Shown one piece after another: positions 1-9,004 of a stretch of DNA of 64,000 nucleotides. The DNA comes from Bradyrhizobium tropiciagri. Its GTDB lineage: Bacteria; Pseudomonadota; Alphaproteobacteria; Rhizobiales; Xanthobacteraceae. The notes below the pieces were generated by a model. The model had not been told where the DNA came from. It searched no databases and saw only the letters and a program-made list of their open reading frames with translations. A program made the position numbers and the translations under genes. How positions within the stretch are numbered: position 1 is the first letter of the stretch; every line of letters starts with the position of its first letter. The stretch lies in assembly GCF_018130545.1 (NCBI RefSeq), contig NZ_JAFCKF010000008.1, positions 248,001-312,000 on the forward strand, in the 5' to 3' direction.

Positions 1-1854
1 GTCGCGCGCGGCGACTATCCCGAGGCGATCGGGCGCGAGGAAGAGTGGATCGCCGAGCGGCTCCAGAGGATGTACCAGCCGGGCGAGCGGCACGAGCAGG
101 TGCTGGCCGATGGCCGCGTGGTGCTGATCGAGGAGCGGCTGACCTCGGATGGCGGCATCGTCGGCCTGCGCGTCGACATCACCGAGCTGAAGCAGCGCGA
201 GGCCTCGTTCCGTCTGCTGTTCGACGGCAATCCGGTGCCGATGATCCTGTGCGCGCTCGATGGCGAACGGATCCTCGCGGTCAACGACGCCGCGATCGCG
301 CATTACGGCTATGTCCGTGCCGAATTCGAGAAGATGACGATCAAGAGCCTGCAGGCGTTCGATGCCGAGCTGCCCTGGGCCGCCGGCCGCAGCAGCGACG
401 AGCAGGCGGCGCGGACTTGGAAGCATGTGCGCGCCGACGGCACGTTGATCGATCTTGCGATCTATTCGCGCCAGCTGATGCATGGCGACCAGCCGGCGAT
501 GCTGCTGGCGCTGATGGACATCACCGAGCGCAAGCGCGCCGAGGCGCGGCTCGCCTTCATGGCCCAGCACGACAGCCTGACCGGCCTGCCGAACCGCAAT
601 CTGCTGCGCCAGCAGATGGAGGACATGCTGCAGCACACCCGACGCTCGACCGACAAGGTCGCGGTGCTGATGCTCGGTCTCGACAATTTCAAGGCGGTCA
701 ACGACACGCTTGGCCATGGCATCGGCGACAAGCTGCTGCGCGCCGTCGCCAAGCGGCTGCGCTCGACGCTGCGCGAGGAAGACGCGTTGGCCCGCCTCAA
801 CTCCGACGAGTTCACTATCGTGCAGGGCGGCGTGATGCGGCCCGAGGACGCCGTGCTGCTGGCGCGCCGGATCCTTGATGCGATCGGCGAGCCATACCTG
901 CTCGAGGGGCATTCGGTGGTGATCGGCGCCAGCATCGGGATCGCGATGTCGCCCGGCGACGGCGAGGATTCCGAGAAGCTGTTGAAGAGCGCCGACATGG
1001 CGCTGTCGCGCGCCAAGAGCGAATTCCGCGGCACCTTCTCATTCTTCGAGGCGGAGATGGATGCGCGGGCGCAAAGCCGCCGCAAGACCGAGATCGATCT
1101 GCGCGATGCGATCCAGAACGAAGATTTGCGGCCCTATTACCAGCCGCTGGTCGATCTTGCGAGCGGGCGCATCACCGGCTTCGAGGCGCTGGTGCGCTGG
1201 CCGCATCCGGAGCGCGGCATGATCTCGCCGGGCGAGTTCATTCCGGTGGCCGAGGAGACCGGCCTGATCAATCCGCTGGGTTCGCTGATGTTGCATCGTG
1301 CCTGCATGGACGCGGCGCAATGGCCTGATGACGTGCGCGTCGCGGTCAATTTGTCGCCGTTGCAATTCCGTACCGGTAATCTGCTGGCGCTGGTCACCGA
1401 CGCGCTGCGGCGATCCGGCCTGCCGGCGCGACGGCTCGAGCTCGAGATCACCGAGACGCTGCTGCTGGAGAAGAGCAGCCAGGTGCTGGCGACGCTGCAT
1501 GCGCTGCGCGCGCTCGGGGTGCGGATGTCGATGGACGATTTCGGCACCGGCTATTCGAGCCTTAGCTATCTGCGCAGCTTCCCGTTCGACAAGATCAAGA
1601 TCGACCAGTCCTTCGTGCGCGACCTCGGCGCCAACCCGGACGCGCAGGCGATCGTGCGCTCGATCGTCAGCCTCGGCGTCGGGCTCGGCGTCACCATCAC
1701 CGCCGAGGGCGTCGAGACCGAGGCGGAGCTGAGCTGTCTGCGCGCCGAAGGCTGCCACGAGGGCCAGGGCTTTCTGTTCAGCCGCGCCCGGCCCAACGCC
1801 GAGGTCATCAGTTTGCTGAAGGCGCAGCGCGTCGCCACTGCGCTGGTGGCGTAG
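1..1854 (+). CDS. PAS-GGDEF-EAL cyclic-di-GMP signalling protein (5' end outside window)
   Basis: The reading frame is open from the first base, so the start lies upstream. Counting codons from base 1, the end of a PAS-like domain (to about residue 65) is followed by a second PAS domain (about 67-180), a GGDEF domain (about 186-345) and an EAL domain (about 365-605). The GGDEF signature is degenerate: the motif reads NSDEF (N at codon 267), so diguanylate cyclase activity is doubtful. The EAL domain keeps its usual residues: EAL at codon 395, the NLS asparagine, EITE, DDFGTG, KIDQSF and AEGVE. The likely role is c-di-GMP hydrolysis controlled by the PAS sensors, with the GGDEF domain perhaps only regulatory. 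No transmembrane segment is visible in the part present, and the ligand is unknown. Confidence 0.93.
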   Translation, partial: VARGDYPEAIGREEEWIAERLQRMYQPGERHEQVLADGRVVLIEERLTSDGGIVGLRVDITELKQREASFRLLFDGNPVPMILCALDGERILAVNDAAIAHYGYVRAEFEKMTIKSLQAFDAELPWAAGRSSDEQAARTWKHVRADGTLIDLAIYSRQLMHGDQPAMLLALMDITERKRAEARLAFMAQHDSLTGLPNRNLLRQQMEDMLQHTRRSTDKVAVLMLGLDNFKAVNDTLGHGIGDKLLRAVAKRLRSTLREEDALARLNSDEFTIVQGGVMRPEDAVLLARRILDAIGEPYLLEGHSVVIGASIGIAMSPGDGEDSEKLLKSADMALSRAKSEFRGTFSFFEAEMDARAQSRRKTEIDLRDAIQNEDLRPYYQPLVDLASGRITGFEALVRWPHPERGMISPGEFIPVAEETGLINPLGSLMLHRACMDAAQWPDDVRVAVNLSPLQFRTGNLLALVTDALRRSGLPARRLELEITETLLLEKSSQVLATLHALRALGVRMSMDDFGTGYSSLSYLRSFPFDKIKIDQSFVRDLGANPDAQAIVRSIVSLGVGLGVTITAEGVETEAELSCLRAEGCHEGQGFLFSRARPNAEVISLLKAQRVATALVA

Positions 1855-1876
1855 GGCACCTACGGCGCGCCGTGAC

Positions 1877-1966
1877 CGTAGGGTGGGCAAAGCGCCAGCG
1901 TGCCCACCACCACGAGCAGTATGCTTGACGGTGGGCACGTCGCGGCGCGCCTTTGCCCACCCTGCG
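1877..1966. repeat. intergenic inverted repeat, GTAGGGTGGGCAAAG family (copy 1)
   Basis: The left arm reads CGTAGGGTGGGCAAAGCG and the right arm ends CTTTGCCCACCCTGCG, with an internal GTGCCCACC/GGTGGGCAC pair. A second copy with the same ends lies at 30085-30203. The repeat sits between the convergent ends of the EAL gene and the DUF1801 gene. Confidence 0.75.
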
Positions 1967-1970
1967 AAGG

Positions 1971-2417
1971 CTACGACGCCTTCTTGTTCAGATGATACGT
2001 CAGCGCCAACCCGACGCAGTGACGCAGCGCAGGCTCCGGCAGCTTGCCGGCGACATCGAGCAGGATCGCGCGGTTGCCGCTGTAGCTGAGCTCGGGATAG
2101 AGCTCGCGAAACGTCTCGACCAGATTGGTCTGGCAGTGGAAGTAGACCGCGACCTGGTCGGAGGCCGGTTTCACCTGATCGATCCGGATCGTGCTGCCGC
2201 TGCCGGTCTCCGGCGTCAGATAGCTCGGCTGGCCCCATTTCAGCGTCTCTTCCAGCGCGCCGACGCCCTTGGTTGCCTTCGCGGTCTCGAAAATCAGCCG
2301 CCGCAGCGCCAGCAGTCTCGATTTGACCGGGGCAGGGTAGGCGTCGAACAGCGCATCGGTCGATTTGGTCGGCGGTCGCCGTGTCGCCTTGCTGGTCGAT
2401 CTTGCCGGCTTGCGCAT
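1971..2417 (-). CDS. DUF1801 (YdhG-like) domain protein
   Basis: A 148-residue protein resembling the DUF1801/YdhG fold, a small cytosolic domain of uncertain function. Typical features are the segment around LKWGQPSY (near residue 70) and the later YSGNRA stretch. I chose the ATG at 2417 because GGAG lies 6 nt upstream; an in-frame ATG at 2444 has no such site and adds only a low-complexity leader. The first 20 residues are basic and Thr/Ser-rich. It is the last gene of a likely operon tetR-tauE-DUF1801, 31 nt after the tauE stop. Family assignment is moderately sure; no substrate is suggested. Confidence 0.72.
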   Translation of the reverse strand: MRKPARSTSKATRRPPTKSTDALFDAYPAPVKSRLLALRRLIFETAKATKGVGALEETLKWGQPSYLTPETGSGSTIRIDQVKPASDQVAVYFHCQTNLVETFRELYPELSYSGNRAILLDVAGKLPEPALRHCVGLALTYHLNKKAS

Positions 2418-2448
2418 GGAAGCTCCGCGAGAGGACTGTCGCACCTGT

Positions 2449-3231
2449 CTACCACAGCGCCTTGAAGGTCATATAGAGCGCCATCAGCGAGACGAAGAAG
2501 ATCATCGCGCTGCGCAGCGTCGCGCGGTCGATGCGGTTGGCGGCGCGGGCGCCGAGATCGGTGCCGGCGAGCAGGCCGGCGATCACGCCTGCGAGCACCG
2601 GCCAGGATGCGAGCGAGCCTTCGCTCCAATAGATCCAGGCCGACGGGATCGTGGTCGGGATCAGCGACATCACGAGGCTCGCCATCTGCGCCTGATGCTG
2701 CGGCACGCCGAGCACCGCGCTCAAGCCCACCACGGTTGCCAGCCCGCCGCCGATGCCGAGAAAGCCCGACGACAGCCCCGCCAGCAGCCCAACGACGAGC
2801 AGCGCCGGCGAGGATATGTCGCGCGCAGCGCCATCGGTCTCATCGTCTTTCTCGTCGCGCCCGCCGCGCAGGATCAGCATCGCGTCGAGCGCGACGAGAT
2901 AGGCCACATAGGTCCAGCGCAAGGCGGGCTCGGCGACATGATTTGCAGCGAGTGCGCCGGCCGCGCCGCCGCCGACGAAGCCGACAGTCAGCAGCGCGAT
3001 CCAGCGCAGCGGCGCGCGGTTGCCGCCTTGCCAATAGCGCCGGATCCCGGTGAGGCTGGTCGGCGGCACCTGCGCGACCAGCGAGATGCCCTGCGCGACA
3101 TGCTGGCCGGCGCCGAGCAACAGCACCGAGAACACGACCAGTCCGCCGCCGGGGCTGACGCCGAGCAGGCCTGCGGTCAGACCGCCGGCAAGGCCGGTGA
3201 CGATGCCGAGGAGGAGGTCGTGGATCATCAC
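2449..3231 (-). CDS. TauE/SafE-family membrane permease
   Basis: A 260-residue, very hydrophobic protein with about eight predicted membrane segments and the two Gly-rich half-repeats of TauE/SafE anion exporters (GLAGGLTAGLLGVSPGGG near the start, GLLAGLSSGFLGIGGGLA near residue 140). Family members move sulfite, sulfoacetate or related anions across the inner membrane; the substrate here cannot be read from sequence. It begins 12 nt after the stop of the TetR gene and is followed after 31 nt by the DUF1801 gene, so it is probably co-transcribed with and controlled by that repressor. Confidence 0.85.
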   Translation of the reverse strand: MMIHDLLLGIVTGLAGGLTAGLLGVSPGGGLVVFSVLLLGAGQHVAQGISLVAQVPPTSLTGIRRYWQGGNRAPLRWIALLTVGFVGGGAAGALAANHVAEPALRWTYVAYLVALDAMLILRGGRDEKDDETDGAARDISSPALLVVGLLAGLSSGFLGIGGGLATVVGLSAVLGVPQHQAQMASLVMSLIPTTIPSAWIYWSEGSLASWPVLAGVIAGLLAGTDLGARAANRIDRATLRSAMIFFVSLMALYMTFKALW

Positions 3232-3243
3232 CGCATCCGCCCG

Positions 3244-3849
3244 TCAGCGTTTGGCGGCAAGGCCGGCGAGGAAGATGTCGAAGGCGTGCATGGCCTCCGC
3301 GGTCGAGACGGTCTCGCCCCACAGCCGTTGCAGCACGATGCCCTGGAACATCGCGACCATCGCCCGCGCTGCGCCGCGCGGCTGCACGCCGTAGTCGATC
3401 GCGCCGTTCTTTTGGCCGCGTCGCAGCAGGTCCACGATCAAGGCGATCGGCTGGCGGATGCCGCTCGCCACCTGGTCGCGGACCACGTCGTCGCGCAACG
3501 CCTCCGCCCAGAGCTGCAAGGCGACGCGGCGGGCGCGCAGGCCTTCCTCCTTCTGCAGGTCGCCGAGAAAGGCGCGGGCGATCGACCGCAGGCTCTGCAA
3601 CACGTCGTCCGATGGGTCCTGCACCGCGAGCAGCGCGCTGTCGCGGCCATGGCGGCTTTCGCCGATCGCCTGGATCAGCTCCTCCTTGCCGGCGAAATGC
3701 CCGTAGATGCAGCCGGCGCTGAGCCCGGACTGCTTGATCACGTCCTGGATCGTGGTCTGGTGAAATCCCTGGCGCGCAAAGCAGATCTCCGCGGCCTGCA
3801 GGATCTCCTCGCGTCGGATCGCGAGCGTTTCGGGCTTCACCTTCGGCAT
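3244..3849 (-). CDS. TetR-family transcriptional regulator
   Basis: A 201-residue regulator starting at the ATG at 3849 (MPKVKPETLAIRREE). The N-terminal helix-turn-helix includes FHQTTIQDVIKQSGLSAGCIYGHFAGKEEL, typical of TetR/AcrR proteins; the remainder is a helical ligand-binding domain without a recognisable ligand signature. An in-frame ATG at 3906 would add a Gln/Pro-rich leader with no homology feel. The gene heads the tauE-DUF1801 operon and is divergent from the sterol-desaturase-like gene at 3949. A perfect 14-bp palindrome (3914-3927) lies between them and is the obvious autoregulatory operator. Confidence 0.88.
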   Translation of the reverse strand: MPKVKPETLAIRREEILQAAEICFARQGFHQTTIQDVIKQSGLSAGCIYGHFAGKEELIQAIGESRHGRDSALLAVQDPSDDVLQSLRSIARAFLGDLQKEEGLRARRVALQLWAEALRDDVVRDQVASGIRQPIALIVDLLRRGQKNGAIDYGVQPRGAARAMVAMFQGIVLQRLWGETVSTAEAMHAFDIFLAGLAAKR

Positions 3850-3913
3850 GGTCGGTCCCTGGTCGTCGCCCGGCAGAGGGGCGGCTTGACGTTCATCTGT
3901 CGTCATTATAAAG

Positions 3914-3927
3914 AACGAATATTCGTT
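3914..3927. promoter_or_regulatory. palindromic operator between divergent tetR and sterol-desaturase-like genes
   Basis: AACGAATATTCGTT is a perfect 14-bp palindrome in an AT-rich stretch (TATAAAG before, TTGTAAAG after). It is 22 bp from the desaturase ATG at 3949 and 64 bp from the tetR ATG at 3849. Size, symmetry and position suit a TetR-family operator acting on both promoters. Binding is inferred, not shown. Confidence 0.7.
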
Positions 3928-3948
3928 TTGTAAAGAGGGGCGACCGGC

Positions 3949-4860
3949 ATGATCGGTTTTGCAAAGCTGCTGTGGCATCCGGGCGCGGGCGAGATCGCCA
4001 ATATCGAGCTGCCGTCGATCGGCGCGCGGATTGCGTTCCTGTTTGCGTCGTTCGCGATCGTGCTGCTGTTCGAGGCCGCGTTTCCGCTGTTCAGCTACGC
4101 GCGCGGTGACCGGATGCGCAACATCGGCCGCAACGCCGCGATCACCGTGATCTTCCTCGGCGTGAACCTGCTGCTCAGCCCGATCTCACCGCTGGCGGCG
4201 CAGTGGACGCTCGACGCGAAATTCGGCCTGTCGCACTGGCTTGGCCTGTCGCCGCCGAACCAGCTGCTGCTCGGCATCATCGGGCTCGACCTGTTCGCCT
4301 ATTTCGCCCACGTCTCGATGCACAAGCTCGGCTGGATGTGGCGCTTCCACCGCATGCACCACGCCGACCGCTTCGTCGACGCCACCACGGCCTTCCGCGA
4401 GCATCCCGGGGAGACGTTGTGGCGGATCGGCTGGCACATCACAGGCGTGATCGTGTTCGGAACGCCGGCCTGGGTGCTGGTGAGCTATCTGACGCTGTCG
4501 GCGCTCAACGCGCAGTTCGAGCACGCCAACATTCGCCTGCCTGAGCGGCTCGATCGCTGGCTGCGGCTTCTGTTCGTGACACCGAACATGCACAAGATGC
4601 ATCATTCGCGGCACCAGCCGGAGACCGACAGCAACTATTCCAACCTGCTCTCGATCTGGGACCGGCTCGGCGGCACCTACAACTGCGGCCCGCGCTTCGC
4701 GGAGCTGTGCTACGGCCTCGACGGTTTTGATGACGCCGAGAAGCAGTCGCTACGCGGTCTGCTGAAGATGCCGTTCATGCGCGAGTGGGGGCGGTCCGGG
4801 GCAGGGTCGGACGACAAGGCGGATCGATCCGCGCCGCCGCCCGTGCTGCCCTGGCCCTGA
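3949..4860 (+). CDS. sterol desaturase / fatty acid hydroxylase superfamily membrane protein
   Basis: A 303-residue integral membrane protein with several hydrophobic helices and the histidine clusters of the di-iron fatty acid hydroxylase superfamily: H121-x3-H125, H134-x2-HH138 and H215-x2-HH219 with H222. Such enzymes use O2 and a di-iron centre to hydroxylate or desaturate lipids such as sterols, hopanoids or carotenoids. The ATG at 3949 follows an AGAGGGG-rich stretch. The gene is divergent from tetR and is probably repressed by it, so TauE export and lipid modification may respond to the same signal. The Pro/Ala-rich C-terminal tail (from about residue 285) is unusual and probably disordered. 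The substrate is unknown. Confidence 0.87.
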   Translation: MIGFAKLLWHPGAGEIANIELPSIGARIAFLFASFAIVLLFEAAFPLFSYARGDRMRNIGRNAAITVIFLGVNLLLSPISPLAAQWTLDAKFGLSHWLGLSPPNQLLLGIIGLDLFAYFAHVSMHKLGWMWRFHRMHHADRFVDATTAFREHPGETLWRIGWHITGVIVFGTPAWVLVSYLTLSALNAQFEHANIRLPERLDRWLRLLFVTPNMHKMHHSRHQPETDSNYSNLLSIWDRLGGTYNCGPRFAELCYGLDGFDDAEKQSLRGLLKMPFMREWGRSGAGSDDKADRSAPPPVLPWP

Positions 4861-4881
4861 TTTGAGGCGCAGCGCCGCCGA

Positions 4882-6849
4882 TTAGGCTGCGTTGCGCAGT
4901 CCGGCGAGGAAGGTGTCGACGCTGTGCGACAGCGCGGAGGCGTGATTACCGAGCTCGCCGGAGGTCTCCAGCACATTGCCGGTGAGGGCGCGCGATTGGC
5001 CGGCGGCTTCGCTTGCGCCCGCGATATTGCTGGAGACTTCGCGCGTTCCGGAGGATGCCTGCTGCACGCTGCGGGCGATCTCCCGCGTCGCCGAGTCCTG
5101 CTGCTCGACGGCGGCTGCGATCGCGGTGGCGATACCCGAGATCTCGCGGATGGTGCCGCTGATGTCGCCGATCGCGCTGACGCAATTGCCGGTGGCGGAC
5201 TGGATCGCGCCGACCTGGCCGGCGATCTCGTCGGTCGCCTTCGCGGTCTGGCTCGCCAGTTCCTTCACCTCGGCGGCGACCACGGCGAAGCCGCGACCGG
5301 CCTCGCCGGCGCGGGCGGCCTCGATGGTGGCGTTGAGCGCCAGCAGGTTGGTCTGGCTCGCGATCGCGCTGATCAGGCGCAGCACGTCGCCGATCTTCTC
5401 GGCTGACGCGGCAAGGCTCGTCACCATCTCGGTGGTTTCCACCGCCTTGGCCACGGCATTGTCGGCGACGCGGCTGGAATGGGTGACCTGGCGGCCGATC
5501 TCGGTGATTGAGGAGGCCAGCTCCTCGGTCGCGGCGGCGACCGCGTTGACGCTGGCCGATGCCTCCTCGGACGCCGCGGCTGCCGCCGAGGTCCGTTCCG
5601 AGGTGCCGTTGACGCTGGTCGTGATCTCGTTGGCGACGCGCTGCATCGCGCCCGACGATTGCGCGACGGCGGCGACCATGCCCTTGACGTCGGCTTCGAA
5701 ACGGTCGGCCATCTGTCGCTGCAATGCCTGCTTGTCGGCTGTCGCCTTCACCTTGTCGGCCTCCTGCGCATCGCGCAGCGAGGAGGTTTCGATCATGCCG
5801 CGGCGGAACACGTCGACCGCCCTTGCCATGGTGCCGAGCTCGTCGCGGCGCTCGCTGCCGGGTATCGTGACGCTGGTGTCGCCGCTGGACAGCCGGTTCA
5901 TCACGGCGGTGATCGCGGCAAGTGGCCGCGACAGGCCGCGGCCGAGCAGGAACGCGAGCAGCACGGCAGCGGCCAGGATCGCGACCACGCCGAGGATCAG
6001 GTTGCGCTGCGCGCTCGCGGCAGCGGCCGCATAGTCGCTGGTGTCCTTGATGATCTCGAGCACGGCGACCGGCTGACCGGCATAGTTCTTGATCTGGCCG
6101 AGATAGAGCTCCACGGCATGACCATCGAGCGTGGCGTCGCGCAGCACGGCTGCGCCGTTCATCACGCTCTTGAGCTCATCCGGGGTCGCGACCGCGGTAT
6201 CGCCGAAGGTGGACGACAGCCGCTTGAAGCTCTGGCCGTCGAACGAATGCACCGCAAGGTCGATGCCGAAGCGCTTCTTGGCGCGGTCGACGAATTCCTT
6301 GCCGAAGGCGACGCCGATGTCGACATTGCCCAATGTCTTGCCGTCATGCACGACCGGGGTCATGCCGAAGATCGAAAGCGCCTCGCGGCCGGGTTCGACG
6401 CCGACGATCGGTTTGCCGGCCTTGATCGATTCCACCACCGTGGTGCGCCGCGCCGAGGCATCGTCGCCGAAAGTCTTCGGCGCATGGACCCGGTAGAAGC
6501 TCGTCGCCGGCGCCTGCCAGAACGAGATCAGCGGGATGCCCTGCGCCTTGATCGCCGCCCAGGGGGCGCCGAGCAGCTTGCCGAGGCCGTCGCGGTCGCC
6601 CTTGGCGATGGCGTCTTCGACCGGCGGCAGGGCGGCGATCACAGCGGAGACCGCGAGCGCGGTGCGGCCTTCATAGTCGATCGCCGCAATCACGCTGTCA
6701 TATTGCAACTTGAGCTGCTGATCGAGCGCGAGCCGGGTCAGCGCCCGCTGCTGGCTGATGGAAAAGCCGCCGAGGATCGCGCAGGCGACTGCAACGGTCA
6801 GTGAAATCGCCAGAATCAGGCGAGCGGCAATCGATCGAAGCGTGAACAT
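4882..6849 (-). CDS. methyl-accepting chemotaxis protein with periplasmic Cache-type sensor
   Basis: A 655-residue chemoreceptor. In order: a short cytoplasmic N-terminus, TM1 (about 8-30), a periplasmic sensor of roughly 245 residues resembling a single-Cache fold, TM2 (about 280-305), HAMP, and a long coiled-coil signalling domain. The conserved hairpin tip around [19 protein letters not shown] is intact, so coupling to CheA/CheW is expected. I chose the ATG at 6849 ([11 protein letters not shown]) because the hydrophobic helix follows directly; an in-frame ATG at 6909 would add 20 residues. No che genes are adjacent, so it is an orphan receptor. The ligand cannot be predicted. Confidence 0.92.
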   Translation of the reverse strand: MFTLRSIAARLILAISLTVAVACAILGGFSISQQRALTRLALDQQLKLQYDSVIAAIDYEGRTALAVSAVIAALPPVEDAIAKGDRDGLGKLLGAPWAAIKAQGIPLISFWQAPATSFYRVHAPKTFGDDASARRTTVVESIKAGKPIVGVEPGREALSIFGMTPVVHDGKTLGNVDIGVAFGKEFVDRAKKRFGIDLAVHSFDGQSFKRLSSTFGDTAVATPDELKSVMNGAAVLRDATLDGHAVELYLGQIKNYAGQPVAVLEIIKDTSDYAAAAASAQRNLILGVVAILAAAVLLAFLLGRGLSRPLAAITAVMNRLSSGDTSVTIPGSERRDELGTMARAVDVFRRGMIETSSLRDAQEADKVKATADKQALQRQMADRFEADVKGMVAAVAQSSGAMQRVANEITTSVNGTSERTSAAAAASEEASASVNAVAAATEELASSITEIGRQVTHSSRVADNAVAKAVETTEMVTSLAASAEKIGDVLRLISAIASQTNLLALNATIEAARAGEAGRGFAVVAAEVKELASQTAKATDEIAGQVGAIQSATGNCVSAIGDISGTIREISGIATAIAAAVEQQDSATREIARSVQQASSGTREVSSNIAGASEAAGQSRALTGNVLETSGELGNHASALSHSVDTFLAGLRNAA

Positions 6850-7046
6850 GGGACCGTCGGAACTCCAGGCATTAGCGCCGTCGGCAAAGTCCCAGAAAAA
6901 GCTTAACAACCGGATGTTGCGCCGCCGAAATTCGTGCCGGGGCCATCGTCGCCGGTGCCTACTTTCGTACCATGCGCTGAAACGCGATCCGGTAAGTGCG
7001 AAGCGGCTTTCCCTCGCGACAGACGTGGAATGCGTTTGGAGGTCGC

Positions 7047-7074
7047 TTGATTTAAAGACCGTTTGGTCTATATT
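7047..7074 (+). promoter_or_regulatory. sigma-70-type promoter for a probably leaderless tetR mRNA
   Basis: TTGATT (7047-7052) and TATATT (7069-7074) are separated by 16 nt. The expected start of transcription, about 7 nt after the -10, falls on or beside the A of the ATG at 7081. No Shine-Dalgarno is present before that ATG. Confidence 0.55.
7056..7069. promoter_or_regulatory. inverted-repeat operator of the TetR regulator at 7081
   Basis: AGACC-GTTT-GGTCT has perfect 5-bp arms and occupies the spacer between the -35 and -10 hexamers, where bound repressor would block RNA polymerase. Its position immediately before tetR suggests autoregulation. Confidence 0.68.
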
Positions 7075-7080
7075 TCCTGA

Positions 7081-7695
7081 ATGAGCAACCGAACCTCGGC
7101 CCCGTTACCCCGCGGTCGCCCGCGGAGTTTCGATGAGGAAGCCGCCGTCGAGCGCGCGATGGGCGTGTTCTGGTCGCGCGGCTACCATGCAACGGCGCTG
7201 CCGGACCTTCTTCGTGCGACCAAGCTCTCGCGTGGCAGCCTTTACGCTGCTTTCGGCGACAAGCACTCGCTGTTCCTGCGCGCGCTCGATCGTTACATCG
7301 ACGATGCCGTGACACGGTTGAATGTCGAGCTTGACCCCCGCAAGGAGCCGGTTGATGGCCTGCGGGCCTACCTTGCTGGATATGTTGACCGCACCAGCGG
7401 CGCCCATGGTCGGCGCGGATGTCTGGTGATCGCCACAGCGATGGAACTGGCCGGGCGTGACGCCGACGTCAATCGTCGCATCGCGAACTTTTTCAAGGTC
7501 ATGGAGGCGCGGGTGGCGGATGCGCTTTCCCGCGCGAAGGCTGCGGGCAAGTTGGCCGATGGTGTCGACCCAGCAAATGCCGCCCGCATTCTCGTCTGTT
7601 TCGTCGAGGGGCTGCGCGTCATCAGCAAAACGGCAGCCGCGGGAGTCATCACGCACGCCGCCGCCGACGCTCTGCTCGATCGTTTCATCAGGTAA
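7081..7695 (+). CDS. TetR/AcrR-family regulator
   Basis: A 204-residue regulator. It opens with a [16 protein letters not shown]-type lead-in and a helix-turn-helix including [29 protein letters not shown], then a C-terminal domain with the [15 protein letters not shown] region seen in the subgroup related to C-terminal domain family TetR_C_16/YcdC-like proteins. The start codon has no ribosome-binding site and lies at the predicted transcription start, so translation is probably leaderless. The EamA exporter gene follows 72 nt downstream on the same strand and is the likely target. Base composition is slightly lower in GC than the surrounding core genes. Confidence 0.9.
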   Translation: MSNRTSAPLPRGRPRSFDEEAAVERAMGVFWSRGYHATALPDLLRATKLSRGSLYAAFGDKHSLFLRALDRYIDDAVTRLNVELDPRKEPVDGLRAYLAGYVDRTSGAHGRRGCLVIATAMELAGRDADVNRRIANFFKVMEARVADALSRAKAAGKLADGVDPANAARILVCFVEGLRVISKTAAAGVITHAAADALLDRFIR

Positions 7696-7767
7696 GCAAA
7701 ATCCGGGACCCGTTCTCACAATCGGCTTGCCGATATCTGGACCGATCGGTCGTAAAAGGAGAATACA

Positions 7768-8628
7768 ATGTCTGCGATCCAGATGGTTTGCGCGGTGGCC
7801 GTTCCCTTGCTCTGGGGTTATCAGTTCGTGGTCATCAAATTGGGCGTTACGGAGTTTCCGCCGTTCTTCTTCCTGGCGCTGCGTTTCCTGGCCACTGCGC
7901 TCCTGCTTATTCCGTTCGTGAAAAGGCCCACGCGTGAACAGTTGCGTCCTATCGCAGCGATCTCGTTTTTTCTCGGCGGGCTGAACTTCGGGCTGTTCTA
8001 CGTGGGTCTCGGGCTCGGCTCGGGAAGCATGACGGCTGTTGCGTATCTACTCTCCACGCCCTTCACGGTCCTGTTGGCCTGGCCGCTGCTGGCGGAGAGG
8101 CCGTCGCTCACGACCCTCTCCGGGGTGATGCTTGCATTCGCCGGCGTCTTTGTGTTGAGGGCGGAGCCCGGCCTGTCGGCAAACGGGTTGCCACTGCTGC
8201 TGGTGGTTGGAGCGGCCTTTGCGTTCGCGGTATCCAACGTGCTGACGAAACGCTACGGCCCGTTCGACCCCCTGATGTTGATGGGCTGGTCGTCGCTGTT
8301 CACGGTGCCGCAGGTGATGTTGATGTCGTTGCTCCTTGAATATGGACAAACGGCAAGCCTCGTTGCTGCGGATCAACGGGGGTGGCTGGCGCTCGCCTAC
8401 ACGATTTTCATCGGTGGAATTGTCGGATTCGGCCTTTGGTTCTGGCTGATCGCGCGCTGCTCCATGGGGCGCGTCGCCCCCTTCGGTCTGCTGCTGCCGG
8501 TGTTCGCCTTGATGTCGAGCGCATTGTTCCTTGGCGAGCCGATGACGCCGAAGTTGATTGTCGGCGCACTGCTGGCGATGTCTGGTGTTGCCTTGACGCA
8601 GTTCAGACCGGGCGCTCGAGCGGTTTGA
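7768..8628 (+). CDS. EamA/DMT-superfamily transporter
   Basis: A 286-residue protein with about ten hydrophobic helices and two internally repeated EamA halves (LLWGYQFVVIKLGV near the start; the second half begins around residue 145). DMT carriers export small metabolites such as amino acids, O-acetylserine or drugs. The ATG at 7768 is preceded by AAAGGAG at good spacing. It lies after the tetR gene on the same strand, so regulated efflux of a metabolite or toxic compound is likely. The substrate is unknown. Confidence 0.88.
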   Translation: MSAIQMVCAVAVPLLWGYQFVVIKLGVTEFPPFFFLALRFLATALLLIPFVKRPTREQLRPIAAISFFLGGLNFGLFYVGLGLGSGSMTAVAYLLSTPFTVLLAWPLLAERPSLTTLSGVMLAFAGVFVLRAEPGLSANGLPLLLVVGAAFAFAVSNVLTKRYGPFDPLMLMGWSSLFTVPQVMLMSLLLEYGQTASLVAADQRGWLALAYTIFIGGIVGFGLWFWLIARCSMGRVAPFGLLLPVFALMSSALFLGEPMTPKLIVGALLAMSGVALTQFRPGARAV

Positions 8629-8884
8629 ATCAGAAAGTTGCGTCGGCCGATCTAGCCCTGCACGGCGTTGTTCTCCCGCATCGCCTTTCCCGCCTGCGGG
8701 GGAAGGCCGACGCGCGGAGCACGGCGGGTGGGCCTTCCCCCGCGCAGCGTTCTCGCGGTCGTTACGGCGCATACTCATTAACACCAGCGGTCCGACGTCT
8801 GCTTCCAGAGAATAAGCGGAGGTCGAGAATTCAGGTTGAAACCGGTTCGAGAGTGACCTGAACCGAAGTTCCACGCCGACTGGC
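8629..8884. other. gene-free stretch with a decayed acyl-CoA dehydrogenase fragment
   Basis: No convincing reading frame. It contains the 44-bp relic at 8644-8687, then a GC-rich inverted stretch around 8688-8750 (CTGCGGGGGAAGGCC / GGCCTTCCCCCGCGCAG) that may form a hairpin and could end transcription of the EamA gene. The rest shows no feature I recognise. Confidence 0.5.
8644..8687 (-). pseudogene. internal fragment of an acyl-CoA-dehydrogenase-like gene
   Basis: These 44 bases match 12184-12227, inside the intact gene at 11850-13022, at 40 of 44 positions by direct comparison. The similarity ends abruptly on the right. With the 3' fragment at 10312-10528 it marks decayed extra copies, but the two fragments lie in the opposite order to the intact gene. 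Confidence 0.7.
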
Positions 8885-8918
8885 TTGACGTAATCATCAG
8901 TATATACTAATCATTAGT
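8885..8918 (+). promoter_or_regulatory. promoter-like region with palindromic ArsR-type operator
   Basis: TTGACG (8885-8890) is followed by ACTAATCATTAGT (8906-8918), a perfect palindrome about one central base. A related CTAATGATTA lies a turn further downstream (8924-8933). A weak -10 (TAATCA, 8908-8913, 17-nt spacing) overlaps the palindrome. Palindromic AT-rich sites over the promoter are usual for ArsR/SmtB regulators. Confidence 0.55.
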
Positions 8919-9004
8919 CATGGCTAATGATTATACAATCAGCGGAGGTTGTAACCGACCTGCAAGGTGCCCTTGCATTGACGCGCCTGGGACGTCGGCT
9001 GGCC

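Noticed and set aside
2365-3933. A 522-codon plus-strand frame
   Set aside because: It is antisense to the DUF1801, tauE and tetR genes and has a His/Gln/Arg-rich composition typical of shadow frames.
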